64,000 nucleotides of DNA from positions 93,013 to 157,012 of the forward strand of contig CAZOSB010000002.1 in NCBI GenBank assembly GCA_964582545.1, read 5' to 3'. The number at the start of each line of letters is the position of its first letter. The first letter of the stretch is position 1. This document shows positions 35,444-44,716 of the stretch, piece after piece. Source of the DNA: JAVVUJ01 sp964582545 (GTDB lineage: Bacteria; Bacillota; Clostridia; Peptostreptococcales; Anaerovoracaceae). Under the pieces are notes generated by a model that did no database searches, was not told the origin of the DNA, and was given only the letters and a program-made list of their open reading frames with translations. Position numbers and translations under genes: made by a program.

Positions 35444-35872
35444 ATGAAAAGAATAACGGTGATTACCACGGTATTGCTCTTAGTATTAAGTCTTTTTGCT
35501 GTAGCACAGGCGGCTACCGTAACTCCCGGCTCAGAAGGAGATCCGGTGGTTACCAAAAGCTATGTAGACAGCGAAATTGCAAAGATAAAGGGATCCTCTG
35601 CTACCTCTGCCACTTTTGAAGCAGTGTTTGTAAATGCTGGTAAAAGCGTGTTGGGTGGAGATGGTACAGAAATGATTTTAAGAAGCGGTGAGGCAAAGTC
35701 TATCAGTAATATAGAAAATGGCATCGCAGATTTAACAGCAGGCAAAGATTTAATGGGTAGCCAGAGTATTTTACCAAATCATCTGTTATTGGTTCCCAGA
35801 AATGATGGGAGAGGAATTTCAGCCACTACAGATATCTGGATTATGATAAAAGGTCAATATAAAATTCAATAG
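35444..35872 (+). CDS. Small secreted protein of unknown function
   Basis: The 142-residue product has a typical signal peptide (a KR start, a hydrophobic core, cleavage likely after VAQA) and a mature part opening TVTPGSEGDPVVTKSYVDSEIAK, then a beta-rich domain with LRSGEAKSI and NHLLLVPRNDGRG. The PGS-DP-VVTKSYVD block is one I associate with short exported clostridial proteins, but I cannot name a function. TTGGAGG precedes ATG 35444. It is a single-gene unit closed by a good terminator. Confidence 0.7.
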   Translation: MKRITVITTVLLLVLSLFAVAQAATVTPGSEGDPVVTKSYVDSEIAKIKGSSATSATFEAVFVNAGKSVLGGDGTEMILRSGEAKSISNIENGIADLTAGKDLMGSQSILPNHLLLVPRNDGRGISATTDIWIMIKGQYKIQ

Positions 35873-35893
35873 TAGTTATTTAACGAAAACTTT

Positions 35894-35928
35894 AAAGCAG
35901 AGTGTATTTATACATCTCTGCTTTTTTT
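35894..35928 (+). terminator. Terminator after the secreted protein gene
   Basis: AAAGCAGAG and CTCTGCTTT enclose TGTATTTATACAT, which itself folds, and a TTTTTTT run ends at 35928. Confidence 0.85.
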
Positions 35929-35930
35929 CA

Positions 35931-35959
35931 TTGCAAAATCTAATAAACTTTGATATACT
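35931..35959 (+). promoter_or_regulatory. Promoter of the envelope operon (hydrolase to tagA)
   Basis: TTGCAA (35931-35936), a 17-base spacer and TATACT (35954-35959) begin directly after the preceding terminator and lie 36 bases before the first gene. Confidence 0.6.
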
Positions 35960-35994
35960 ATTACGACATGAGAATAAAATGAAAGGTATATTTA

Positions 35995-36888
35995 ATGAGT
36001 GTAAAATTTTACAAACGATTGATCGTAGTTATCTACACACTAATTTTGCTGATTCCTACAGTAGTAATAGGCGTTATTGCTTTTGATTTTAAAAATGGCC
36101 TAGAAGAAAGTAAGTTGGCACTTGCTCAATATTCGGATGTTATCATGGTAAACCAGACTACCATCGGAAAGAGCGGGGTTATGGAGGTTTATCAGGCAGA
36201 CGGAAAAATGAAACCTCTGGTTATTCTGCAACATGCCATCAATACCTCTAGAAAAGATGTGATAAAATCTGCCTATAAGTTTGCGGAAAGTGGGTATTTT
36301 GTAGTTGCCCCGGATTTATATGCCCATGGTGATAGAGTTATGGTAGACAGCAGGGAGTTGGCCATGCAGGGAGCTGTGTACACTTCTGAAAGTTATGACG
36401 ATATCATTGAGTATTACCTGTACGATGACCGATGTGACTCGGAAAAATTTGGCTTAGTTGGATATTCTTTGGGTGGAATGGTAGCTTTTCATTATGCCAC
36501 ATATGGGACGTACAAGCCTACGGTCTTAGCACCATGTATTGCTACTCCTGATTGGGAAGCACTATCAGAAACGTATTTGTATAAGACGATTATTCCCACA
36601 GGAGATGAAGACTTTGCAGAAGATGCAGAGAAGGTAGAAATGGCAGATCAAGTGCTCTTGGACAATTCACCAATGAACGAATTCTTAAATTTGAAGGATG
36701 TACATATTTTAATGCAAAATGGAGCAACTGATCGTACGATCAGTTCTGAAGGAGTGACAAAGCTGTATCACTTGTTGTCTCCCATGGGTGCGGATATTAC
36801 GCTTATGATCCATCAAAGTCAAGGTCATATCGTGCCTGACAATAACATTGATAATATTATTGACTTTTTAGATAAAAACTTAAAATAA
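35995..36888 (+). CDS. Membrane-anchored alpha/beta hydrolase (dienelactone hydrolase-like)
   Basis: The 297-residue protein has an N-terminal membrane helix (about 9-30) and an extracytoplasmic alpha/beta hydrolase domain. The nucleophile elbow is GYSLGG, the acid probably lies in QNGATDRTIS and the histidine in HQSQGHIVP. The strand-turn PLVILQHAINTSRKD fits the oxyanion region. It leads a four-gene operon with DUF5693, csaB and tagA, so it may act on a cell-wall polymer or lipid at the outer face. The substrate is not evident. Confidence 0.75.
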   Translation: MSVKFYKRLIVVIYTLILLIPTVVIGVIAFDFKNGLEESKLALAQYSDVIMVNQTTIGKSGVMEVYQADGKMKPLVILQHAINTSRKDVIKSAYKFAESGYFVVAPDLYAHGDRVMVDSRELAMQGAVYTSESYDDIIEYYLYDDRCDSEKFGLVGYSLGGMVAFHYATYGTYKPTVLAPCIATPDWEALSETYLYKTIIPTGDEDFAEDAEKVEMADQVLLDNSPMNEFLNLKDVHILMQNGATDRTISSEGVTKLYHLLSPMGADITLMIHQSQGHIVPDNNIDNIIDFLDKNLK

Positions 36889-36903
36889 GAGACAGGAGAA
36901 AAG

Positions 36904-39084
36904 ATGAAGGGTTTTATAAAGAAAAATGGGATGGTGCTTTTGGTAATTTTCATCGGATTTGTAGCGGCATTGTCTGTAATCGGCAACAGGTGGATGGTGG
37001 AGAACCAAAATAATGTCTATGATATCGTTTTAGATTATAACGAAATAGAGGAAATGGCCAACCAATCGGAGGAATCCTTGGGATGGTGGTTGGATAAATT
37101 CAAAGGTATGGGAATTGAAAAGGTAGGGCTTGCAGAGGAGAGCTTTGTTACTCTCATTGAAAATAAGGACATTCCCGTCAGTGCTAAGGTCATGGATGTC
37201 GTTATGAGAGAGGCCGATTGGGAGAAAAAATATCCCGAGGAGTTTGTAGCGGGTATGCATCAAAGGGGATTTGATAAGCATGATTTGTTGGTGGAAGCCG
37301 CATCTACGGAATCCTTTGATTTTATTAAAAAGGCTATGATTGATCGGTATCAACCGAAAAAATTTTACTATTTTGAGTCGTCTCAAGGTGGTTTTTTTCT
37401 GTTGGATGGACAAGCTGGAGAAACCCTGTTTACAGAAAAATATAAATATATGAATTCCAAGAAGAAGGGATTTATTGAGAAGGACGAAATCGTCAGCACG
37501 AAGCTGATGTACCTGAACTTAGGAATGCTTCCATCCAAGTTGACCGTTATTCAAGAGGCGGATATGGAGATCATTCCCCGAACATCCAGTTATGAAGGGT
37601 GGAATGATACGAAATATGCAAAGGCTGTCATCAAAAGCTATGAGAATATGGGAGTTACTCCTGAATATATGATCGTAGGGGGTGAATGTGTTATTGGTTA
37701 TGACGATGGCATCGAGACAGCTTTAAACTATATAAAGGAAAACAATATCGTTATCGGTTTGATTGAAAATACTACTCAATTACAAAATATTTTGCAGTTT
37801 GGAGTAAATGAAATTGTATCAAATACGGACAATCATGCGGTGAGAATATTCAGCGTTTGGGATTATATTCAAAATCGATATCAATATTATGGTTATGAGG
37901 GAGCGGAAGAGATTGAAAATACTCTTTTCAGAGCGGTAGTAGAACGAAATGTTCGGTTGATATATTATAAACCAATCAAAGAATTCAAAGATCAACACGT
38001 ATATGTTACAGAATTAGCTGCCTATGAACAGATGTTTTCCAATTTAGAAACTCGGCTTGAGGAGCATGGACTGAGGTTTGCGGCAAAAGGGGAAAGTGCA
38101 TCAGTCATGTCAAACTTCACAGTAAGCTTTCCCATAAAGCTTCTAATTACATTAGGGTGTCTGGGCGCGGCTATTTTACTTTTAAAACTAATTATGCCTA
38201 TTCCTAGAAGAGTGGAATTGGGAGCCCTTATCATTGGAATTTTGGGAATCCTTGCCGTCGCTTTTGTGGCACCATCTTACTTGGAACTATTGGTCAGCTT
38301 TGGGTCGGCAGTGATTTTTTCTTGTCTAGCAATTTTATATTATGTATCTATCAGCAAGTTATGCGAAGATAATTTGGACAAGCAAACCAAACTTTCAAAA
38401 TTAATCATTCTGGGGGGGCTAACCGTGGTAGCTGGGGTGCTTATCGCCTTATGTGGTGCCATGATGACTGCGGCGCCCATCTCTTCCGTACGGTACATGT
38501 TGGAAATTGATATTTTCAGAGGTGTTAAACTAGCGCAAATCTTACCGATCTTATTCTATGTGATCGCATACTTGGCGTACTTTGGGTTTGGGTCCATGAA
38601 GAAGAAACCCGGGGCTTTGGAATTGAATGATTTAAAGGATATGCTGAATACGAGTATTCAGGTTTGGATGGTTCTTCTCAGTTTGGTGGTAGCTGGCGTC
38701 GGTGTTTATTATATTTTAAGAACAGGGCATGATTCGGGGCTGGAGGTTTCTTCCTTGGAAATGATGTTCAGAAACACCTTGGAAGACTCCTTGTTAGCAA
38801 GGCCTAGAACCAAGGAATTTCTCTTTGCCTTCCCGGCTATTATGATGATGGTTTATACCTCCGTAAGACGGTTTCACCTTTGGCCTATCCTCTTTGGACT
38901 AGGGGCAGTTGTAGGTATGACTTCTGTGGTCAACACCTTTATGCACATCAGAACACCTCTATATTTAGGGTTTGTAAGAACGGGATATTCAGTCCTCTTT
39001 GGCATCCTAATCGGTATTGTGGGAATCGTTATTTTTGAATTCATTTACAGAGTCTTTAAGAAGTTAGAGGGCAAGTTGAATTAA
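36904..39084 (+). CDS. DUF5693-family multi-pass membrane protein
   Basis: The 726-residue protein has one N-terminal helix (about 9-28), a large extracytoplasmic domain (about 35-395) and a run of some eight membrane helices to the C-terminus. The N-terminal domain's EIEEMANQSEES and GMGIEKVGLAEES blocks match DUF5693, which in Clostridia nearly always accompanies csaB. AGGAG lies before the ATG. Its role is unknown; an involvement in wall-polymer modification or export is suggested by the neighbours. Confidence 0.75.
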   Translation: MKGFIKKNGMVLLVIFIGFVAALSVIGNRWMVENQNNVYDIVLDYNEIEEMANQSEESLGWWLDKFKGMGIEKVGLAEESFVTLIENKDIPVSAKVMDVVMREADWEKKYPEEFVAGMHQRGFDKHDLLVEAASTESFDFIKKAMIDRYQPKKFYYFESSQGGFFLLDGQAGETLFTEKYKYMNSKKKGFIEKDEIVSTKLMYLNLGMLPSKLTVIQEADMEIIPRTSSYEGWNDTKYAKAVIKSYENMGVTPEYMIVGGECVIGYDDGIETALNYIKENNIVIGLIENTTQLQNILQFGVNEIVSNTDNHAVRIFSVWDYIQNRYQYYGYEGAEEIENTLFRAVVERNVRLIYYKPIKEFKDQHVYVTELAAYEQMFSNLETRLEEHGLRFAAKGESASVMSNFTVSFPIKLLITLGCLGAAILLLKLIMPIPRRVELGALIIGILGILAVAFVAPSYLELLVSFGSAVIFSCLAILYYVSISKLCEDNLDKQTKLSKLIILGGLTVVAGVLIALCGAMMTAAPISSVRYMLEIDIFRGVKLAQILPILFYVIAYLAYFGFGSMKKKPGALELNDLKDMLNTSIQVWMVLLSLVVAGVGVYYILRTGHDSGLEVSSLEMMFRNTLEDSLLARPRTKEFLFAFPAIMMMVYTSVRRFHLWPILFGLGAVVGMTSVVNTFMHIRTPLYLGFVRTGYSVLFGILIGIVGIVIFEFIYRVFKKLEGKLN

Positions 39085-39085
39085 A

Positions 39086-40207
39086 ATGAAGAAAATATTG
39101 ATTTCGGGATATTATGGATTTAATAATATAGGAGATGAATCTATACTCAAAGCTGTAATAGACAATTTGAGAGAAAAAATAACGGACATAGAAATAACGG
39201 TACTCTCCCAAAATCCTAAATCTACCTCTGAAAAGTATGACGTCCATGCGGTAGACAGAAAGTCCTTTTGGGCTATCTTAAAAGCCATTAAGAGTTGTGA
39301 TCTTTTGATCAGTGGAGGGGGAAGCCTACTACAGGATGTGACCAGCAAGAAAAGCATCCTGTATTATTTAATTATCATGTGGATTGCTCACCTCATGGGC
39401 AAAGAGTTTTTTATTTACAGCCAAGGCATCGGGCCTATCATTAGCAATTTTAATCGTAGGCTCACGGCGATGACCTTGAAGTGGAGCCGCGGAATTGTAG
39501 TGAGAGATGGTTCTTCTAAGGAATTGCTGACTGAAATGGGAATCAAAGAAGACAGGATCATGGTAACGGCGGATCCCGTTTTAAGGGTAAAAAAGGCGGA
39601 TTTGTCCGTGGGGAAAGAGATCCTTATAAATGAGGGTTTTCGGCCTGATCCAGAAAAGTTGACCGTGGGTTTTGCCATTCGAGAGAAAAAAGTAAAGAGC
39701 GATTTCGTGGAGGAAATCTGTATCTGCATCAATAGAATCATGAAGGAATATCAGGGACAAGTGGTGTTAATCCCTTTTCATTTCTCTGAGGATATGAATG
39801 TGGTCATGGAAATCATCTCTAAGGTCGATGGAGATATTACAGTAGTAAAGAATAAATATCTGACGGAAGAAATGTTGAGCATTATAGGGAATATGGATAT
39901 TTTGGTAGGAGTTAGGCTTCACAGTCTAATCCATGCCGCAATCATGGATGTTCCCATGATTGCCGTTTCATACGATCCGAAGATTAACGCATTTATGCAC
40001 TCTGTGGATATGAAAGCGATGTGCAGTATTTTAGATTTTAATAATGAATTTTTTATGGAAGAATTTGATAAAACATTAAAAAATAGCGATAAATTAAAGC
40101 GGAAAGTACGGAAGAAGGTGGATTATCTTATTTCCTTATTAGATACAAATGAAGAAATGATTAAAAAAATCTTACACGATGGAGAACAGAGAAAAAATGA
40201 ACAGTAA
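39086..40207 (+). CDS. csaB: Polysaccharide pyruvyl transferase CsaB
   Basis: The 373-residue enzyme adds ketal-linked pyruvate to the secondary cell-wall polysaccharide that holds S-layer-homology proteins. It opens with ILISGYYGFNNIGDESIL, then LLISGGGSLLQDVTSKKSILYYL, FIYSQGIGPI and VGVRLHSLIHAAIMDVP, all family landmarks. It starts one base after the DUF5693 stop. Its presence predicts SLH-domain proteins elsewhere in the genome; none lies in this window. Confidence 0.92.
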   Translation: MKKILISGYYGFNNIGDESILKAVIDNLREKITDIEITVLSQNPKSTSEKYDVHAVDRKSFWAILKAIKSCDLLISGGGSLLQDVTSKKSILYYLIIMWIAHLMGKEFFIYSQGIGPIISNFNRRLTAMTLKWSRGIVVRDGSSKELLTEMGIKEDRIMVTADPVLRVKKADLSVGKEILINEGFRPDPEKLTVGFAIREKKVKSDFVEEICICINRIMKEYQGQVVLIPFHFSEDMNVVMEIISKVDGDITVVKNKYLTEEMLSIIGNMDILVGVRLHSLIHAAIMDVPMIAVSYDPKINAFMHSVDMKAMCSILDFNNEFFMEEFDKTLKNSDKLKRKVRKKVDYLISLLDTNEEMIKKILHDGEQRKNEQ

Positions 40208-40970
40208 AAGAGTGAAAATATTGGGGGTTCCTGTTGATTTTGTAAATCAAAGGGAGGCCATGGCTATATTCAAGAATCTGATGGAGACAGAAGGTTGTAG
40301 TTTAATCGTAACTCCTAATTCGGAGATTGTGGTGAATGCTACAAAGAATGAAGAATTATACCATATCCTATCGGGAGCGGACCTCATAATCCCTGACGGT
40401 ATAGGCTTGGTTTATGCCTCGAAAATTATGGGAAAACCCCTCTCTGAAAGGGTGACCGGAATAGATTTTTTGGAAAAAATTATCCTGTATTTGGCTGAAA
40501 CCAACCAATCTATTTATTTTTTAGGAAGCAAACCGGGGCAGGGAGCGGAGAAATCCATCGCAGAGCAAGCGGCTGATAAGATATGTGAAAAATATCCCAA
40601 CCTGAAGGTGGCAGGAACTCACCACGGGTATTTTAAGGAAAATGAAGAACTTGAACTTGTGGAGAACATCAATCAATCGGGAGCAGATTTTCTATGTGTA
40701 GCCTTAGGTTCCCCTAAGCAAGAAGCCTTTGTGGAACGGCACAGAGAACGACTGAAACCCAAGGCTGCCATCGGGGTGGGAGGAAGCTTGGATGTGTGGT
40801 CCGGAACATTAAAGCGTGCACCGGAATTCTATCAGAAGCACGGCTTGGAATGGCTTTACAGATTTGTTCAGGAACCCGCCAGGTACAAGAGAATGGGTGC
40901 ATTGCCCGTATTTATGGTTCGAGTTCTTATGGATAAAGCAAAAGGGAATAAACCTCATGATATAGGTTAA
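40197..40970 (+). CDS. tagA: WecG/TagA/CpsF-family glycosyltransferase
   Basis: The 257-residue protein carries the family sequence VTPNSEIVVNATKNEELYHIL, then DGIGLVYASKIMG, FLGSKPGQGAEKSI and the late LGSPKQEAFVERHR. Such enzymes add N-acetylmannosamine to the undecaprenyl-linked primer of wall teichoic acids and related polymers at the inner membrane face. ATG 40197 overlaps the csaB stop; the ATG at 40179 has no ribosome binding site. It ends the envelope operon. The exact sugar is not certain. Confidence 0.88.
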   Translation: MNSKRVKILGVPVDFVNQREAMAIFKNLMETEGCSLIVTPNSEIVVNATKNEELYHILSGADLIIPDGIGLVYASKIMGKPLSERVTGIDFLEKIILYLAETNQSIYFLGSKPGQGAEKSIAEQAADKICEKYPNLKVAGTHHGYFKENEELELVENINQSGADFLCVALGSPKQEAFVERHRERLKPKAAIGVGGSLDVWSGTLKRAPEFYQKHGLEWLYRFVQEPARYKRMGALPVFMVRVLMDKAKGNKPHDIG

Positions 40971-40982
40971 AGTTGAAGTAAT

Positions 40983-41023
40983 ATTATCTGCAATTAAAAA
41001 CATGATTTTTAATTGCAGATAAT
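40983..41023. terminator. Long hairpin between tagA and the transketolase genes
   Basis: ATTATCTGCAATTAAAAA (40983-41000) and its exact complement (41006-41023) form an 18-bp stem around CATGA, directly after tagA. It holds A and T runs inside the stem rather than a separate T-tract, so it is a likely but not classical terminator. Confidence 0.6.
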
Positions 41024-41082
41024 GCAAAATAATTTTCTTAACTCTCAATATTTCGTAGCAATATTTTACATAGGAGGAATTT

Positions 41083-41904
41083 ATGATCAAGTTAAATGAT
41101 TTACTAAAAATGGCAAATGAAATTCGAATAGACATCATTAAGGAAACTTATTTTGCCGGCTCCGGTCACCCCGGAGGATCTTTGTCTGCCGTAGAAATCG
41201 TCACAGCCCTTTACTTTCATGAAATGAATATCGACCCAACAAATCCAAAGTTGGAGGGTCGGGATAAATTTATTTTATCCAAAGGTCATGGGGCACCTGT
41301 TTTATACGCAACGTTGGCGGAAAGAGGATTTTTCTCAAAGGAGGAGCTTTGGAAATTGCGAAAGTTAGGTGCTATGTTGCAGGGGCATCCGGACATGAAG
41401 AAGGTACCGGGGGTTGAAATGTCAACGGGATCTCTAGGACAAGGTATTTCTGCTTCTGTGGGAATTGCTTTGGCAGGAAAAATGAACAAGGACTCCGGTC
41501 GTATCTATACGCTTTTGGGAGATGGTGAACTGCAGGAAGGTCTGGTTTGGGAAGCCGCCATGTCAGCAAGCCACTACCAGTTGGATAATTTAGTGGGGAT
41601 AATAGATTGGAACGGTCTACAGATCGATGGAAAGAATCAGGATGTCATGACAGTGACTCCTTTAGATAAAAAATTTGAAAGCTTTGGATGGCACGTAATC
41701 GTTATTGACGGACATAATTTCGAAGAGATAATCGCCGCCTTTGAGGAAGCTCGTTACACAAAAGGAAAGCCTACGATGATTTTAGCAAAAACCGTGAAGG
41801 GAAAGGGTGTATCCTTTATGGAAGACAATGCCGGGTGGCATGGAAAAGCACCATCCGCGGAGGAAGCAGAGTTGGCTGTGAGAGAATTGGGAGGTGAATG
41901 GTAA
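41083..41904 (+). CDS. Transketolase, N-terminal subunit
   Basis: The 273-residue protein is the thiamine diphosphate-binding half of a split transketolase. It has GSGHPGGSLSAVE, SKGHGAPVLYA, the diphosphate motif GDGELQEGLVWEAAM with NLVGIIDWNGLQ and a closing VKGKGV. AGGAGG lies just before the ATG. It forms an alpha2beta2 type enzyme with the next gene, whose start overlaps its stop. Split transketolases are common in clostridia and archaea and serve the non-oxidative pentose phosphate route. Confidence 0.93.
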   Translation: MIKLNDLLKMANEIRIDIIKETYFAGSGHPGGSLSAVEIVTALYFHEMNIDPTNPKLEGRDKFILSKGHGAPVLYATLAERGFFSKEELWKLRKLGAMLQGHPDMKKVPGVEMSTGSLGQGISASVGIALAGKMNKDSGRIYTLLGDGELQEGLVWEAAMSASHYQLDNLVGIIDWNGLQIDGKNQDVMTVTPLDKKFESFGWHVIVIDGHNFEEIIAAFEEARYTKGKPTMILAKTVKGKGVSFMEDNAGWHGKAPSAEEAELAVRELGGEW

Positions 41905-42851
41905 TGAAAAATAACAAAGAGACGGTGACCATAGCTACGAGGCAAGCTTATGGAGAGGCTCTGGTGGAATTGGGTGAAAAGATGGACAACCTGGTGGTTT
42001 TAGATGCTGACCTTTCCAAATCTACCATGACTGTAGGATTCTCAAAGGCTTTTCCGGAAAGGTTTTTTAACATGGGGATTGCCGAACAAAACATGTATGG
42101 TGTAGCAGCAGGATTGGCTGTATCCGGGAAGGTGGTTTGTGCCAGTACCTTTGCAATGTTTGCAGCGGGAAGAGCCTTTGAAATCATTCGAAATTCCATA
42201 GGATATACCCATGCCAACGTGAAAATCTGTGCAACTCATGCCGGGATTACCGTGGGAGAGGATGGTGCCAGTCACCAGGTTATAGAAGATATGGCTTTGA
42301 TGAGAACGATTCCTGGAATGACCGTCATCAATCCCGCCGATGGGGTTTCGACCAAGAAATTAATAGAGCAGGCTTTGGCTTATGAAGGGCCGGTTTATGT
42401 TCGATTAGGCAGGCTGGCCACTCCTGTATTTTACGATGAAAACACACCTGTTGAGATGGGTAAGGGAACCGTACTGCGAAAGGGTCAGGATTTCACGATT
42501 ATCGCTACGGGATTTATGGTAAATGAAGCTATGAAAGCGGCTGAAACCTTAGAAAAAGAAGGATTGGATATTCGAGTTATCGATATGCATACCATTAAAC
42601 CCATAGATAAAGAAATCATTATGGCCGCCGCTCAGGAAACGGGAGGAATCGTTACCGCTGAAGAGCATACGATCATAGGTGGTTTGGGTGCTGCCGTGGC
42701 AGAGGTGGTAACACAAAATTGTCCGGTGAAGATGAAGATGGTAGGGATTGAAGATGTGTTTGGGCAATCCGGAAAACCGTTAGAATTGGTAGAGATGTAT
42801 GGATTATCATCACTACATTTGGTGAATGCTGTAAAAAAATTGAACGCTTAA
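41904..42851 (+). CDS. Transketolase, C-terminal subunit
   Basis: The 315-residue protein supplies the pyrimidine-binding and C-terminal domains: VVLDADLSKSTMT, FFNMGIAEQNM with the catalytic glutamate, and ITVGEDGASHQVIED. The stop of the partner gene overlaps its ATG as TAATG; GGGAGG nine bases upstream supports 41904 over ATG 41898. The symporter gene follows 15 bases later and may share the transcript. Confidence 0.93.
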   Translation: MKNNKETVTIATRQAYGEALVELGEKMDNLVVLDADLSKSTMTVGFSKAFPERFFNMGIAEQNMYGVAAGLAVSGKVVCASTFAMFAAGRAFEIIRNSIGYTHANVKICATHAGITVGEDGASHQVIEDMALMRTIPGMTVINPADGVSTKKLIEQALAYEGPVYVRLGRLATPVFYDENTPVEMGKGTVLRKGQDFTIIATGFMVNEAMKAAETLEKEGLDIRVIDMHTIKPIDKEIIMAAAQETGGIVTAEEHTIIGGLGAAVAEVVTQNCPVKMKMVGIEDVFGQSGKPLELVEMYGLSSLHLVNAVKKLNA

Positions 42852-42866
42852 GGAAAGGTTAGTATC

Positions 42867-44378
42867 ATGACACAAATTATTGCAATAATCTCTTTAGTCG
42901 TCTTTGTGGTCCTCATGTTATATGTAGGAGTAAAAAGTGCAAAAAAAGCAAATACAGTGGACGGTTTCTTGCTTGGAGGGCGAAATATCGGTCCTTGGAT
43001 TTCTGCTTTTGCTTATGGAACCTCATATTTTTCGGCTGTTATTTTTATCGGCTATGCAGGTATGTTTGGTTGGAACATCGGAATGTCCAGCATTTGGATC
43101 GGTGTGGGAAATGCCTTTATCGGTTGTTTTTTAGCATGGAAGTTCTTGGCAAAACCTACTCGTAGGATGACCAGAAGACTGAATGCCAGAACCATGCCTG
43201 AATTTTTTGCGGCACGTTACGACTGCAGATTTATGAAGCTGTATGCAGCCGCCATCATCTTTATTTTCTTGGTGCCCTATGCGGCAGGTGTTTATAAGGG
43301 TCTCGGGACCTTGTTCAGTGCTATCTTTGTAGGTGCTGATCCCGTGATTTGTATGGCAATCGTTGCGGTGCTTACGGGAATTTATTTGGTACTTGGTGGA
43401 TATGTGGCTACTTCATTGAACGATTTTATACAGGGAATCATCATGATCGTGGGTATTATCGCCATGGTGGTCATATTGGTTACCAGACCGGAAGTGGGAG
43501 GCTTTTCAGCGGCAGTAGAAAAGTTATCCAATATAGATCAAAGCTTGGTGAACCCTCTTGGTGGTGCAAATCTAAAGTTTTTATTGATTAACATTTCCCT
43601 GACCAGCTTCGGAGTGTGGGGATTACCCCAGATGGTACATAAATATTACGCCATTGACAATGAGAGCAATATTAAAATCGCTACCATAGTGTCTACGGTG
43701 TTTGCTTTGCTTATCGGCTGTGGGGCGTACTTTACAGGTTCTCTATCCAGATTATTCATACCGGCAGCAGCCAATGGGCTACCCGATTTGGAGGGAGGGT
43801 TTGATGCGGTGGTTCCGCAGCTATTGATGACGGCCTTAACCCATAATATTTTTTCTACGGTGATCTTGAGTGTAATTATGTTGTTGCTGTTATCTGCATC
43901 CATGTCCACTTTGTCAGCCATCGTCTTGTCTTCCAGTTCGGCGGTTTCCATCGACTTGGTGCAGGAAGTTCATCCCCTTATTAAAGAAAAACATCAGATA
44001 TTTTTAATGAGAGGTTTATGTGTTTTATTTATTGCTTTGTCGTTTTTCTTTGCAACCATGAACATTTCATTTATCGTTAATCTCATGTCCTTTTCATGGG
44101 GCGTAGTGGCAGGATCCTTCATAGGGCCTTTCATTTGGGGGCTTTACTCTAAAAACATTACCAAAGTCGGCGCTTGGGGTGGAATTCTCAGTGGACTTGT
44201 GGTGGTGGGAGGCCTCTTGACGTATTACTGTATCACTGTGGGATTTGATGTTGCCAAGGGCATGGCTCCTATATTTGGAGTGACTGCCATGGGAATTTCC
44301 TTTGTTGTAGTTCCCCTATTGAGCGCCTTTACACATAAGTATTCCAAGGAGCACCTTCAAAAGGTATTTCATAAATAG
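42867..44378 (+). CDS. Sodium:solute symporter family transporter
   Basis: The 503-residue protein has the thirteen-helix layout of the SSS family: KKANTVDGFLLGGRNIGPWISAFAYGTSYFSAVIFIGYAG in successive short blocks at the start, a GIYLVLGGYVATSLNDFIQGIIM segment and SASMSTLSAIVLSSSSAVSIDL containing the sodium-site serines. Substrates in the family range from sugars to carboxylates and amino acids; the transketolase neighbours hint at a carbohydrate or sugar acid, which is only a guess. AAGGAAAGG precedes the ATG. Confidence 0.88.
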   Translation: MTQIIAIISLVVFVVLMLYVGVKSAKKANTVDGFLLGGRNIGPWISAFAYGTSYFSAVIFIGYAGMFGWNIGMSSIWIGVGNAFIGCFLAWKFLAKPTRRMTRRLNARTMPEFFAARYDCRFMKLYAAAIIFIFLVPYAAGVYKGLGTLFSAIFVGADPVICMAIVAVLTGIYLVLGGYVATSLNDFIQGIIMIVGIIAMVVILVTRPEVGGFSAAVEKLSNIDQSLVNPLGGANLKFLLINISLTSFGVWGLPQMVHKYYAIDNESNIKIATIVSTVFALLIGCGAYFTGSLSRLFIPAAANGLPDLEGGFDAVVPQLLMTALTHNIFSTVILSVIMLLLLSASMSTLSAIVLSSSSAVSIDLVQEVHPLIKEKHQIFLMRGLCVLFIALSFFFATMNISFIVNLMSFSWGVVAGSFIGPFIWGLYSKNITKVGAWGGILSGLVVVGGLLTYYCITVGFDVAKGMAPIFGVTAMGISFVVVPLLSAFTHKYSKEHLQKVFHK

Positions 44379-44447
44379 GTGGATTGAATCACTTAAGAAA
44401 ATTTAATTGAATGGGATTTTCCATCTGTTTTAAACAATTTTAATTTG

Positions 44448-44492
44448 AAATCATTCTTAATCTCATGTTATGGATTAAGAATGATTTTTTTT
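44448..44492 (+). terminator. Terminator after the symporter gene
   Basis: AAATCATTCTTAATC (44448-44462) and its complement (44473-44487) form a 15-bp stem followed by TTTTT. Confidence 0.88.
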
Positions 44493-44514
44493 CGGATAAA
44501 ATGTAAAAAAATGG

Positions 44515-44577
44515 TTGACAAGTTATTTAATGTAGGTATAATGGTAATTACAATATATATTTACAATAAATGTAAAT
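44515..44577 (+). promoter_or_regulatory. Tad operon promoter with downstream dyad
   Basis: TTGACA (44515-44520), a 16-base spacer and TATAAT (44537-44542) make a strong promoter. Directly after it lie GTAATTAC (44543-44550) and the dyad ATTTACA-N5-TGTAAAT (44559-44577), placed where a repressor would block early transcription. Confidence 0.65.
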
Positions 44578-44635
44578 TATTTGTGGCTAAAGAAAGCACT
44601 TAAAATCACCATGGTTGGAGAAAGGAGGTTTGACT

Positions 44636-44716
44636 TTGCTGCCTAAGATAACAAGTCACAGAGGAAAAGAGCGCAGGAAAAGAAAGGAGAAGATTTTCGT
44701 TGAACAAACATTTTAA
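44636..44716 (+). CDS. Possible 26-residue leader peptide of the Tad operon
   Basis: A perfect AAGGAGG (44622-44628) sits seven bases before TTG 44636, which opens a 26-codon frame rich in Arg and Lys (RGKERRKRKEK) and closing 17 bases inside the next gene. The strong site without another start suggests that it is translated and coupled to the CpaB-like gene. It could also be a remnant start. Confidence 0.35.
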   Translation: MLPKITSHRGKERRKRKEKIFVEQTF

